Positions 52,324-63,937 of a stretch of 64,000 nt of DNA are shown here, in pieces. Location: assembly GCA_020465985.1 (NCBI GenBank), contig JAANYP010000387.1, positions 81,718 through 145,717 on the forward strand, in the 5' to 3' direction. How positions within the stretch are numbered: position 1 is the first letter of the stretch; each line of letters opens with the position of its first letter. The position numbers and the translations under genes were made by a program. A model generated the notes under the pieces. It was not told where the DNA came from. It worked only from the letters and a program-made list of their open reading frames with translations, and did no database searches. This DNA is from Centrapalus pauciflorus. Taxonomy: Eukaryota > Streptophyta > Magnoliopsida > Asterales > Asteraceae.

Positions 52324-55011
52324 ATGGCGCTTCGTGCTTTTGTTCCCAAGCACAATATGGTACTGAATCCTGCCCATAACATCCCTGAGGCGCAGGGATT
52401 TCGAGAAGTTTTGGATTTTCTGGCGGAATCTAGGATAAGTTATGTGCTGTATGAAAACATTCCGATTGTGATATCCTATGTGCGTCAATTTTACGATCAC
52501 TTGCAGGTTGACTGCACTGTCACCCCGACAGTGTTAAGAACTAGAATTGCCGGACAACCTTTGGTTTTCTCCGCTGATATTTTGAGACAAGTGCTACAGT
52601 TGGGTTCCCTAGAACAAGAAGACGGGCCTACAGACTTTCCTTTAAGTATTAGGCAAGCAGCTTTTTTGAGAATGGGATACAGCTTGGACGTTACAAAGTC
52701 GTCATATATGAAGAGTGGCTTGATAGGACAATGGCGTTTCCTGGTCCATGTGTTTATGATCTGTTTTGCACCGAAGAAAGCTGGATTTGATTACATTGTA
52801 TCAAAAATCCAATCAGCTATGATCGCGATGGTATACAATAAGAAGTTTAGTTTCTCGCAGCTGATTTTCTCGGAATTTATCCATCAAATCACGGCTCCTG
52901 AGAGAGAAAAGTTCCTTTTGTATCCGAGGTTTGTGATGATGTTGATAAGGCACTTCTTGCCTGAGCTGCCACAATCTGATGATGCATTGACCGTCAATGT
53001 TATAGAGAAGCGTATCTATTCTGACTGTTCCTCACACCGAGGAAGGTTAGCCGTTCCGGAGGCACGTCCACTTTTTGGTGCAATTCTGGACAGGGAATTT
53101 CAAGCTCCGAATGATGCCAACTGGGCAGGAGTAGTTGGTGTCCAACAACAACAACAACAGCGACAGCAACGTCCACAGCGGCCGCGTGATCCGAGACGAC
53201 AACAGCAACCAGCAGCGAGTCAAATCCCGGCAATCAGGCCGTCATCAAACCAACAACCAGAAGTAGAAGAAGCAGGGACTTCGACTGGTCATGAAGCTGA
53301 GCCCTCAGATATTCATGAAGCAGGGCCTTCAAATGTTGTGAGAGAAGCTGACCACCTAACACAGACACTTAATGAGATTTGGGAGGCAGGGCCGCATGCC
53401 GATGAAGATGTTGCAGCAGCATTGGTGGATGAGCTGCTGAGTCCGCCTGGAGATAATGATGATATATTTCGTGATGTTGACGAATATGAGCCAGAGGGGG
53501 CTGAGGCAGGATTGACATCTTCGGAATCTGAAACCGAATCAGATGAAGTTCATGAGGTGGTAACTACCGAAACTGGAAGTTGTTTTGAGACTTATGGTTC
53601 TAGATTGATTGTCAATCAAGGTGGTTCGAGGAGGAGAGAGACCAGGGAATTGGAGGAGTCCGATTATGAAGAAGAAGAGATTGCTACGTTAGTGACGAGG
53701 CCACGAGCAAAACGTCATAGATTTATGCAAGGGTCGTCTTCTACCTCGGAAGCACAACCAGAAACCTCTCAAGCCCAAACCCAAGCACCAACCACAGATT
53801 CACCATCACCGCCACCTCAGCAACACGAACCCTACATTCCGCCACCATTCAATCCTTCTCCCCTTCAGTCCATTCCATCTATGCCAGAAGCATACAATGA
53901 AAATCAAAGATTTCTGCAGCTGAAGAGTCGAGTTGATTTTCAGCACGTTCAAATTATGACTCTCACTAAAGCAGTTGGTGAACTCCAAGAACATAACGCT
54001 AATCTGGATAAGGAGAATGCTGAGTTGAGAATGATTATTGAAGGTGTAAGAGATGAAAACACTGAGCTTAAGTCTTTTGTCACTGATCAGTCATCCGAGA
54101 TCCGAGCAATGAGGTCCCTCATGGAGCAGTTAATGAAAAACCTTCAGGCTCAGGGGGAGACGTCGTGTCGTGATCAAGTAGTACAGAGGCGGAGGGACGA
54201 TGATGAAGATGATAATCAAGGCAATGATCCCAGCTCTCAAAGACAGGATGAGCCAGTAGATTTTTCTACTGCTCAGGCTGCTCAATCTCAGGGGGAGCCA
54301 AGTCAAGCAGAAGGTGAAAGAGGAGAGGCTAGTTCTTCAAGGAATTTAGACAGCGACATGATCGATGCGCTGAAAGATATTGAAGAAGAGCTGATGGAGT
54401 TTGACTTTGAAGACGAAATGGAAGAGTTGGAGGAAGGGGAATTTATTCCAGATGATGTTGTTGACTGGAAATCTGACGACGAAGTGATAGAGGATGAAGA
54501 CGATCAAGTCAATGAAGTTATTGTCAATTCACAACCAGTAACGGAGCTATATGAAGGACAAAATCATGATGTGATCGACATTGACTATATCAAAGTAGCC
54601 TCAGTCGAGGATAATGAACTTGAAGAGGCCGAGATGGAGCCATCTAGGACTGACTTGATCAATCTTTGGTTCAAGAAAGAGGAAAAGAAAGAGAGTTTGA
54701 AGATGAAGAAGAAGATGAGAGTTCCAGGTGCTGGGAACTTCTCAGGAGGCATTATTAGCTGGTTCTTTGACAGAGAACTGCAGCTGTTCATTTTGAAAAG
54801 AAGAGATGGACTTCAATACTTGAGGCGGACACTGAAAGCTTTTAATTCTTTGCCCAAGATTGAAGTTAAAGAGTTAGCCTGGAAGGAGCTTATTAATATT
54901 GGAGATGATCCTTACGCAAACGTTATTGAAAGAATCATAAGGAAAGAAGGGCGATCAGGCAAATTTGAGAGGCTTAAGCCGAGATCAGGCAAGAGGGTCG
55001 AGGATGGATAA
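52324..55011 (+). CDS. S3 third ORF, unknown function
   Basis: About 895 codons from ATG 52324; an in-frame ATG 15 bp upstream lies within the acceptor region, so 52324 is preferred. N-terminal globular domain (about 1-255): LDFLAESRISYVLYENIPIV, VRQFYDHLQVDC, GQWRFLVHVFMICFAPKKAG, KKFSFSQLIFSEF. Then a Gln/Arg run, an acidic region (300-460), a coiled coil (540-620), a second acidic region, and a basic C-terminal part (SLKMKKKMRV; FERLKPRSGKRVEDG). No signal peptide or membrane segment is obvious, so an envelope role is not supported. S1 and S2 carry homologues. TAA at 55009-55011 precedes a further in-frame 120 codons. Confidence 0.8.
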   Translation: MALRAFVPKHNMVLNPAHNIPEAQGFREVLDFLAESRISYVLYENIPIVISYVRQFYDHLQVDCTVTPTVLRTRIAGQPLVFSADILRQVLQLGSLEQEDGPTDFPLSIRQAAFLRMGYSLDVTKSSYMKSGLIGQWRFLVHVFMICFAPKKAGFDYIVSKIQSAMIAMVYNKKFSFSQLIFSEFIHQITAPEREKFLLYPRFVMMLIRHFLPELPQSDDALTVNVIEKRIYSDCSSHRGRLAVPEARPLFGAILDREFQAPNDANWAGVVGVQQQQQQRQQRPQRPRDPRRQQQPAASQIPAIRPSSNQQPEVEEAGTSTGHEAEPSDIHEAGPSNVVREADHLTQTLNEIWEAGPHADEDVAAALVDELLSPPGDNDDIFRDVDEYEPEGAEAGLTSSESETESDEVHEVVTTETGSCFETYGSRLIVNQGGSRRRETRELEESDYEEEEIATLVTRPRAKRHRFMQGSSSTSEAQPETSQAQTQAPTTDSPSPPPQQHEPYIPPPFNPSPLQSIPSMPEAYNENQRFLQLKSRVDFQHVQIMTLTKAVGELQEHNANLDKENAELRMIIEGVRDENTELKSFVTDQSSEIRAMRSLMEQLMKNLQAQGETSCRDQVVQRRRDDDEDDNQGNDPSSQRQDEPVDFSTAQAAQSQGEPSQAEGERGEASSSRNLDSDMIDALKDIEEELMEFDFEDEMEELEEGEFIPDDVVDWKSDDEVIEDEDDQVNEVIVNSQPVTELYEGQNHDVIDIDYIKVASVEDNELEEAEMEPSRTDLINLWFKKEEKKESLKMKKKMRVPGAGNFSGGIISWFFDRELQLFILKRRDGLQYLRRTLKAFNSLPKIEVKELAWKELINIGDDPYANVIERIIRKEGRSGKFERLKPRSGKRVEDG

Positions 55012-55374
55012 AGAATAGATCCTCATACTGGAAGACCTTGGGCTAGAATGATCTATAAGCCAGTCAAATGCTTGAAAAGAGTGCCAATAAAGCCAATGCC
55101 ACAAAATGTTTTGAGCAACATGAAGTGGTGGTACCTGGAGATTGACACTGCTGAAGCTATAATGGAGGATCAAGACGAGCAGGTAATTTTGAAGGTATAC
55201 GACTCTCTGCATTTGATAAACCTATCTAAGGACGACCTGAAGAAGCTTCACGATCAGCCTATATTCTTCACTGAACCATGGAGATCTGAAGCCAGGAAGT
55301 TCCAAAAGGTAGTTAAAGTTTGTATAGAGGCAGGGTTATATGCAGGTAGTAGCGTCTATAGCTCTAGTACTTAA
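55012..55374 (+). CDS. S3 third ORF, in-frame extension after the stop
   Basis: Same frame as the main ORF: RIDPHTGRPWARMIYKPVKC, ILKVYDSLHLINLSKDDLKK, then FTEPWRSEARKFQKVVKVCI, ending TAA at 55372-55374. S1 encodes nearly the same segment (HLVNLSKDDLQKLHDQPIFF) up to 15050, so it was once part of the protein. It is now either lost or reached by readthrough. Confidence 0.65.
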   Translation, partial: RIDPHTGRPWARMIYKPVKCLKRVPIKPMPQNVLSNMKWWYLEIDTAEAIMEDQDEQVILKVYDSLHLINLSKDDLKKLHDQPIFFTEPWRSEARKFQKVVKVCIEAGLYAGSSVYSSST

Positions 55375-55400
55375 ATTTGATGTAATGTAAATAATTAGAA

Positions 55401-55447
55401 GCTATCGTCAAGGGGGAGTCTGTTGGTACACCCTGTGTGACGATAGC
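55401..55447 (+). other. Inverted repeat spanning PPT and 3' LTR start (S3)
   Basis: GCTATCGTCA (55401-55410) and TGACGATAGC (55438-55447), perfect 10-bp arms around the PPT (AAGGGGGAGTC, 55410-55420) and the LTR start. The arms are identical in S1. Confidence 0.8.
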
Positions 55448-56081
55448 AGTCTAATCGATCTGCGTTATGATTTAAGTAATATTCTGAATATTAACAAGTG
55501 TTTTGATATATATGTTTAATATGTGTTTGTCTGTTATTGATTGTGTGTTTGAACTTGATGTAACAAGTATTACAAGAAGTTCAAACATAAAAGTCAAAGA
55601 GTATGTCAAACATAAGTTAAAACATAAGTTTCATCACTTAAGTGTTTAAATGTATTGGCTAGATTCGAATATGTAAAGGAAGACATTCGAATCTGTGATA
55701 GATTCGAATGTATCCTTTGATTCGAATAGGTTAGATTCGAATCTGTCAGATGGACAGATTCGAATGAGGCCTTAGGCCAGATTCGAGGTTGGCCCACAAC
55801 AGACTCGAATCAGGGTCTATAATTAGGGATAGACTCGAATGATTAGAGGACCTTCGGCAGAATTCGTGAGGAATTAAGCAATAGGCGATCTCGAGTTTAT
55901 CAGCTAGGTGAGTGCTGTTTCGGAGAGAATTAGTACGTAGGATCGTTCGTGTGTCGTTCGTTCAGCGTCTAATAGTCTCCGTGTTCCGTTGGTTGAGAGT
56001 TGTCCGTCTGACCGTAAACGAGGATTCCGCACTCGTTCACGGATCCGCGTCTAGATAGATCTGTCAGTGGTAGACCTTACA
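55421..56081 (+). repeat. 3' LTR of S3
   Basis: Nearly identical to 42473-43131 (one substitution and one 2-bp indel by eye), followed by TSD TTTTA at 56082-56086. Confidence 0.96.
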
Positions 56082-56086
56082 TTTTA

Positions 56087-57399
56087 GGTTTCGAATTTTT
56101 TATTCTATTGCATTATAGTTTATAGTTTATCATTGCATATCATTCATGATTTATAAAAGCAAAATAAAGGTGTATTAGGGAATTAAGTTAGGGAGGTTTG
56201 CCCTCACCCCAATTACCAATGCTTAAAATGATTAACTCACCTTTTAATTAAATCTTGATATGAATCGCTCATTACATATTAGTTTATTGCATTTAAGTTA
56301 GTTTAGTTTTGCATGATTTTTAGTTCTTATTCTATTCTATTATTTTTTTTTATTTTGCTTTTTTGTGTGCACCCTTGAATAATAGTTGTTTGATTAACCA
56401 ATTGAAAGTGGCAATGCACTGGTCTTATCTCTCTAATTTATTTTAGTTTAAGCAAGTAACTTAAAATGATGATTCTAGTTAGGAAATAGATTAATACCAA
56501 GTGATATCAGTGATGATCGAGTTAAAAATTATTAAAAGAGTCATAATGAATATGCATGCATGAGATTAATAAAAGAATTTGAGTATGTTACACTTGTGTA
56601 TGGTTTTAAATAACACACTTTATTAAAACCAGCGTTTCAAAAGACATTGATACACCTAAGCAATAAAGGGGAGTGTTGCAAATAAATCCGTGAGACGTAG
56701 GTGCTTAAATTGTATGGGGTGGCCTAACAAGTTCGGAAAAGAAGTCTAAGGGGTATTCTATGCCAAACCCCCTAAAGCCAACTGGTTTGGGAGCGGTTGA
56801 TCAATTTCCGTTACATGGACTCATTAGAAAGTCATATTCAAACCTTTAATAAATAGCTCATAAGTGGGCTAAATAAAATTATTAATGATAAGTGAGTTCA
56901 TTATAAACGTCAACACCGGTAAAATTGAATGCATGTAACCCTGAGCAAAAAAAAAAGTGGTTTATGGTGAGAAATGTTTGGGAGGTAAATTGTTGATAAT
57001 GGTTTAACACACTTTAACAGAAATGGATTTTAGTTATGATCATGCATGGATATTTAGTATGAAGACTGTTACTAATTTGATAATTAACCAGAGAGTCATT
57101 GATTTATCATATGCTTGGTAAATGAAATCTGAAACATTAAGGTCCTATAGAGTACAAATCACACGAAGGGGAAAACGGATCAACTATCCGGGTAATGTGT
57201 GTGGACAAGGTGACAAACCACCTTGAAGAGGTACCGTCTGGCTGAAGACGTAAAACTTAGCGCTTCTTGGGAGCCAACCCAATGAAATTTGTGGGTGTGT
57301 TCAATAGAAACTCTCACGAGACTATAACTTGTCCACCCGATGCAATGGTGATCCCTACGAAAGTGAGGTTTAATATATATTTATGTTTATTTAATTTAT
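56087..57399 (+). repeat. Array unit 1
   Basis: Full unit. The 63-codon open frame seen in units 2, 3, 4 and 6 is disrupted here near 56935-57010. It has TAACACACTTTAACAG where most units have TATCACACTGTAACAG. Confidence 0.9.
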
Positions 57400-58712
57400 G
57401 GTTTCGAATTTTTTATTCTATTGCATTATAGTTTATAGTTTATCATTGCATATCATTCATGATTTATAAAAGCAAAATAAAGGTGTATTAGAGAATTAAG
57501 TTAGGGAGGTTTGCCCTCACCCCAATTACCAATGCTTAAAATGATTAACTCACCTTTTAATTCAATCTTGATATGAATCGCTCATTACATATTAGTTTAT
57601 TGCATTTAAGTTTGTTTAGTTTTGCATGATTTTTAGTTCTTATTCTATTCTTATTATTTTTTTTTTTTTGCATTTTTGTGTGCACCCTTGAATAATAGTT
57701 GATTGATTAACCAGTTGAAAGTGGCAATGCACTGGTCTTATCTCTCTAATTTATTTTAGTTTAAGCAAGTAACTTAAAATGATGATTCTAGTTAGGAAAT
57801 AGATTAATACCAAGTGATATCAGTGATGATCGAGTTAAAAATTATTAAAAGAGTCATAATGAATATGCATGCATGAGATTAATAAAAGAATTTGAGTATG
57901 TTACACTTGTGTATGGTTTTAAATAACACACTTTATTAAAACCGGCATTTCAAAAGACATCGATACACCTATGCAATAAGGGGGAGTGTTGCAAAAAAAT
58001 CCATGAGACGTAGGTGCTTAAATTGTATGGGGTGGCCTAACAAGTTCGGAAAAGAAGTCTAAGGGGTATTCTATGCCTAACCCCCTAAAGCCAACTGGTT
58101 TGGGAGCGTTGATCAATTTCCGTTACATGGACTCATTAGAAAGTCATATTCAAACCTTTAATAAATAGCTCATAAGTGTGCTAAATAAAATTATCAATGA
58201 TAAGTGAGTTCATTATAAACGTCAACACCGGTAATACTGCATGGATGTAACCCTGAGCAAAAAAAAAGTGGTTTATGGTGAGAAATGTTTGGGAGGTAAA
58301 TTGATGATAATGGTTTATCACACTATAACAGAAATGGATTTTAGTTATAATCATGCATGGATATTTAGTATGAAGACTGTTATTAATTTGATAATTAAAC
58401 AGAGAGTCATTGATTTATCATATGCTTGGTAAATGAAATCTGAAACATTAAGGTCCTATGGAGTACAAATCACACGAAGGGGAAAACGGATCAACTATCC
58501 GGGTAATGTGTGTGGACAAGGTGACAAACCACCTTGAAGAGGTACCGTCGACGGCTGAAGACGTAAAACTTAGCGCTTCTTGGGAGCCAACCCAATTAAA
58601 TTTGTGGGTGTGTTCAATAGAAACTCTCACGAGACTATAACTTGTCCACCCGATGCAATGGTGATCCCTACGAAAGTGAGGTTTAATATATATTTATGTT
58701 TATTTAATTTAT
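57400..58712 (+). repeat. Array unit 2
   Basis: Full unit with the 63-codon open frame at 58241-58432 (MDVTLSKKKVVYGEKCLGGK). Carries GTACCGTCGACGGCTG, a small insertion relative to GTACCGTCTGGCTG. Confidence 0.9.
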
Positions 58713-60024
58713 GGTTTCGAATTTTTTATTCTATTGCATTATAGTTTATAGTTTATCATTGCATATCATTCAGGATTTATAAAAGCAAAATAAAGGTGTA
58801 TTAGGGAATTAAGTTAGGGAGGTTTGCCCTCACCCCAATTACCAATGCTTAAAATGATTAACTCACCTTTTAATTAAATCTTGATATGAATCGCTCATTA
58901 CATATTAGTTTATTGCATTTAAGTTAGTTTAGTTTTGCATGATTTTTAGTTCTTATTCTATTCTTTTTTTTTTTTTTTTTTGCATTTTTGTGTGCACCCT
59001 TGAATAATAGTTGATTGATTAACCAGTTGAAAGTGGCAATGCACTGGTCTTATCTCTCTAATTTATTTTAGTTTAAGCAAGTAACTTAAAATGATGATTC
59101 TAGTTAGGAAATAGATTAATACCAAGTGATATCAGTGATGATCGAGTTAAAAATTATTAAAAGAGTCATAATGAATATGCATGCATGAGATTAATAAAAG
59201 AATTTGAGTATGTTACACTTGTGTATGGTTTTAAGTAACACACTTTATTAAAACCGGCATTTCAAAAGACATCGATACACCTATGCAATAAGGGGGAGTG
59301 TTGCAAATAAATCCATGAGACGTAGGTGCTTAAATTGTATGGGGTGGCCTAACAAGTTCGGAAAAGAAGTCTAAGGGGTATTCTATTCCTAACCCCCTAA
59401 AGCCAACTGGTTTGGGAGCGTTGATCAATTTCCGTTACATGGACTCATTAGAAAGTCATATTCAAACCTTTAATAAATAGCTCATAAGTGTGCTAAATAA
59501 AATTATCAATGATAAGTGAGTTCATTATAAACGTCAACACCGGTAATATTGCATGGATGTAACCCTGAGCAAAAAAAAAGTGGTTTATGGTGAGAAATGT
59601 TTGGGAGGTAAATTGTTGATAATGGTTTATCACACTGTAACAGAAATGGATTTTAGTTATGATCATGCATGGATATTTAGTATGAAGACTGTTATTAATT
59701 TGATAATTAAACAGAGAGTCATTGATTTATCATATGCTTGGTAAATGAAATCTGAAACATTAAGGTCCTATGGAGTACAAATCACACGAAGGGGAAAACG
59801 GATCAACTATCCGGGTAATGTGTGTGGACAAGGTGACAAACCACCTTGAAGAGGTACCGTCTGGCTGAAGACGTAAAACTTAGCGCTTCTTGGGAGCCAA
59901 CCCAATGAAATTTGTGGGTGTGTTCAATAGAAACTCTCACGAGACTATAACTTGTCCACCCGATGCAATGGTGATCCCTACGAAAGTGAGGTTTAATATA
60001 TATATTTATGTTTATTTAATTTAT
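58713..60024 (+). repeat. Array unit 3
   Basis: Full unit; open frame 59553-59744. Poly-T tract of about 20 near 58964. Confidence 0.9.
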
Positions 60025-61335
60025 GGTTTCGAATTTCTTATTCTATTGCATTATAGTTTATAGTTTATCATTGCATATCATTAAGGATTTATAAAAGCAA
60101 AATAAAGGTGTATTAGGGAATTAAGTTAGGGAGGTTTGCCCTCACCCCAATTACCAATGCTTAAAATGATTAACTCACCTTTTAATTAAATCTTGATATG
60201 AATCGCTCATTACATATTAGTTTATTGCATTTAAGTTAGTTTAGTTATGCATGATTTTTAGTTCTTATTCTATTCTATTTTTTTTTTTTTTTGCATTTTT
60301 GTGTGCACCCTTGAATAATAGTTGTTTGATTAACCAGTTGAAAGTAGCAATGCACTGGTCTTATCTTTCTAATTTATTTTAGTTTAAGCAAGTAACTTAA
60401 AATGATGATTCTAGTTAGGAAATAGATTAATACCAAGTGATATCAGTGATGATCGAGTTAAAAATTATTAAAAGAGTCATAATGAATATGCATGCATGAG
60501 ATTAATAAAAGAATTTGAGTATGTTACACTTGTGTATGGTTTTAAATAACACACTTTATTAAAACCAGCATTTCAAAAGACATCGATACACCTATGCAAT
60601 AAAGGGGAGTGTTGCAAATAAATCCATGAGACGTAGGTGCTTAAATTGTATGGGGTGGCCTAACAAGTTCGGAAAAGAAGTCTAAGGGGTATTCTATGCC
60701 TAACCCCCTAAAGCCAACTGGTTTGGGAGCGTTGATCAATTTCCGTTACATGGACTCATTAGAAAGTCATATTCAAACCTTTAATAAATAGCTCATAAGT
60801 GTGCTAAATAAAATTATCAATGATAAGTGAGTTCATTATCAACGTCAACACCGGTAATATTGCATGGATGTAACCCTGAGCAAAAAAAAAGTGGTTTATG
60901 GTGAGAAATGTTTGGGAGGTAAATTGTTGATAATGATTTATCACACTGTAACAGAAATGGATTTTAGTTATGATCATGCATGGATATTTAGTATGAAGAC
61001 TGTTATTAATTTGATAATTAAACAGAGAGTCATTGATTTATCATATGCTTGGTAAATGAAATCTGAAACATTAAGGTCCTATGGAGTACAAATCACACGA
61101 AGGGGAAAACGGATCAACTATCCGGGTAATGTGTGTGGACAAGGTGACAAACCACCTTGAAGAGGTACCGTCTGGCTGAAGACGTAAAACTTAGCGCTTC
61201 TTGGGAGCCAACCCAATGAAATTTGTGGGTGTGTTCAATAGAAACTCTCACGAGACTATAACTTGTCCACCCGATGCAATGGTGATCCCTACGAAAGTGA
61301 GGTTTAATATATATATTTATGTTTATTTAATTTAT
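60025..61335 (+). repeat. Array unit 4
   Basis: Full unit; open frame 60864-61055. TCGAATTTCTTATTC variant at the start, shared with unit 5. Confidence 0.9.
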
Positions 61336-61584
61336 GGTTTCGAATTTCTTATTCTATTGCATTATAGTTTATAGTTTATCATTGCATATCATTCAGGATT
61401 TATAAAAGCAAAATAAAGGTGTATTAGGGAATTAAGTTAGGGAGGTTTGCCCACACCCCAATTACCAATGCTTAAAATGATTAACTCACCTTTTAATTAA
61501 ATCTTGATATGAATCGCTCATTACATATTAGTTTATTGCATTTAAGTTAGTTTAGTTTTGCATGATTTTTAGTTCTTATTCTAT

Positions 61585-61617
<33 letters not shown>

Positions 61618-62657
61618 ATTTTTGTGTGCACCCTTGAATAATAGTTGTTTGATTAACCAGTTGAAAGTAGCAATGCACTGGTCTTATCTCTCTAATTTAT
61701 TTTAGTTTAAGCAAGTAACTTAAAATGATGATTCTAGTTAGGAAATAGATTAATACCAAGTGATATCAGTGATGATCGAGTTAAAAATTATTAAGAGTCA
61801 TAATGAATATGCATGCATGAGATTAATAAAAGAATTTGAGTATGTTACACTTGTGTATGGTTTTAAGTAACACACTTTATTAAAACCAGCGTTTTAAAAG
61901 ACATCGATACACCTAAGCAATAAGGGGGAGAGTTGCAAATAAATCCATGAGACGTAGGTGCTTAAATTGTATGAGGTCGCCTAACAAGTTCGGAAAAGAA
62001 GTCTAAGGGGTATTCTATGCCTAACCCCCTAAAGCCAACTGGTTTGGGAGCGGTTGATCAATTTCCGTTACATGGACTCATTAGAAAGTCATATTCAAAC
62101 CTTTAATAAATAGCTCATAAGTGTGCTAAATAAAATTATCAATGATAAGTGAGTTCATTATAAACGTCAACACCGGTAATATTGCATGGATGTAACCCTG
62201 AGCAAAAAAAAAAGTGGTTTATGGTGAGAAATGTTTGGGAGGTAAATTGTTGATAATGGTTTAACACACTGTAACAGAAATGGATTTTAGTTATGATCAT
62301 GCATGGATATTTAGTATGAAGACTGTTATTAATTTGATAATTAAACAGAGAGTCATTGATTTATCATATGCTTTGGTAAATGAAATCTGAAACATTAAGG
62401 TCCTATGGAGTACAAATCACACGAAGGGGAAAGCGGATCAACTATCCGGGTAATGTGTGTGGACAAGGTGACAAACCACCTTGAAGAGGTACCGTCTGGC
62501 TGAAGACGTAAAACTTAGCGCTTCTTGGGAGCCAACCCAATGAAATTTGTGGGTGTGTTCAATAGAAACTCTCACGAGACTATAACTTGTCCACCCGATG
62601 CAATGGTGATCCCTACGAAAGTGAGGTTTAATATATATTTATGTTTATTTAATTTAT
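61336..62657 (+). repeat. Array unit 5
   Basis: Full unit lengthened by a poly-T tract of about 30; the 63-codon frame is altered (GCTTTGGTAAATG). Carries TATGAGGTCGCC where other units have TATGGGGTGGCC. Confidence 0.9.
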
Positions 62658-63937
62658 GGTTTCGAATTTTTTATTCTATTGCATTATAGTTTATAGTTTA
62701 TCATTGCATATCATTCATGATTTATAAAAGCAAAATAAAGGTGTATTAGGGAATTAAGTTAGGGAGGTTTGCCCTCACCCCAATTACCAATGCTTAAAAT
62801 GATTAACTCACCTTTTAATTAAATCTTGATATGAATCGCTCATTACATATTAGTTTATTGCATTTAAGTTAGTTTAGTTTTGCATGATTTTTAGTTCTTA
62901 TTCTATTCTATAATTTTTTGTTATTTCGCATTTTTGTGTGCACCCTTGAATAATAGTTGTTTGATTAACCAGTTGAAAGTGGCAATGCACTGGTCTTATC
63001 TCTCTAATTTATTTTAGTTTAAGCAAGTAACTTAAAATGATGATTCTAGTTAGGAAATAGATTAATACCAAGTGATATCAGTGATGATCGAGTTAAAAAT
63101 TATTAAAAGAGTCATAATGAATATGCATGCATGAGATTAATAAAAGAATTTGAGTATGTTACACTTGTGTATGGTTTTAAATAACACACTTTATTAAAAC
63201 CAGCATTTCAAAAGACATCGATACACCTATGCAATAAAGGGGAGTGTTGCAAATAAATCCATGAGACGTAGGTGCTTAAATTGTATGGGGTGGCCTAACA
63301 AGTTCGGAAAAGAAGTCTAAGGGGTATTCTATGCCTAACCCCCTAAAGCCAACTGGTTTGGGAGCGTTGATCAATTTCCGTTACATGGACTCATTAGAAA
63401 CTCATATTCAAACCTTTAATAAATAGCTCATAAGTGTGCTAAATAAAATTATCAATGATAAGTGAGTTCATTATCAACGTCAACACAGTAATATTGCATG
63501 GATGTAACCCTGAGCAAAAAAAAAGTGGTTTATGGTGAGAAATGTTTGGGAGGTAAATTGTTGATAATGGTTTATCACACTGTAACAGAAATGGATTTTA
63601 GTTATGATCATGCATGGATATTTAGTATGAAGACTGTTATTAATTTGATAATTAAACAGAGAGTCATTGATTTATCATATGCTTGGTAAATGAAATCTGA
63701 AACATTAAGGTCCTATGGAGTACAAATCACACGAAGGGGAAAACGGATCAACTATCCGGGTAATGTGTGTGGACAAGGTGACAAACCACCTTGAAGAGGT
63801 ACCGTCTGGCTGAAGACGTAAAACTTAGCGCTTCTTGGGAGCCAACCCAATGAAATTTGTGGGTGTGTTCAATAGAAACTCTCAGGAGACTATAACTTGT
63901 CCACCCGGTGCAATGGTGATCCCTACGAAAGTGAGGT
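62658..63937 (+). repeat. Array unit 6, ending at a recombination junction
   Basis: Normal until GTGAGGTTTAATA (63931-63943), then jumps to AAAGAATTTGAGTATG, which belongs about 485 bp into a unit (compare 63139-63165). The join shares TTAATA with both parents. Open frame 63498-63689. Confidence 0.88.

Larger units (their letters stand above)
42473..56081 (+). mobile_element. S3: young full-length Sirevirus-like copia element
   Basis: 13.6 kb with LTRs of 659 and 661 bp differing by about one substitution and one 2-bp indel, and TSD TTTTA at 42468-42472 and 56082-56086. Order: LTR, Met primer site, leader of about 700 bp, gag, pol, spacer of about 2.2 kb, third ORF, PPT, LTR. Gag is intact, pol is broken in its RT part, the third ORF is open for about 900 codons. 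Closest relative here is S1. Confidence 0.96.
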
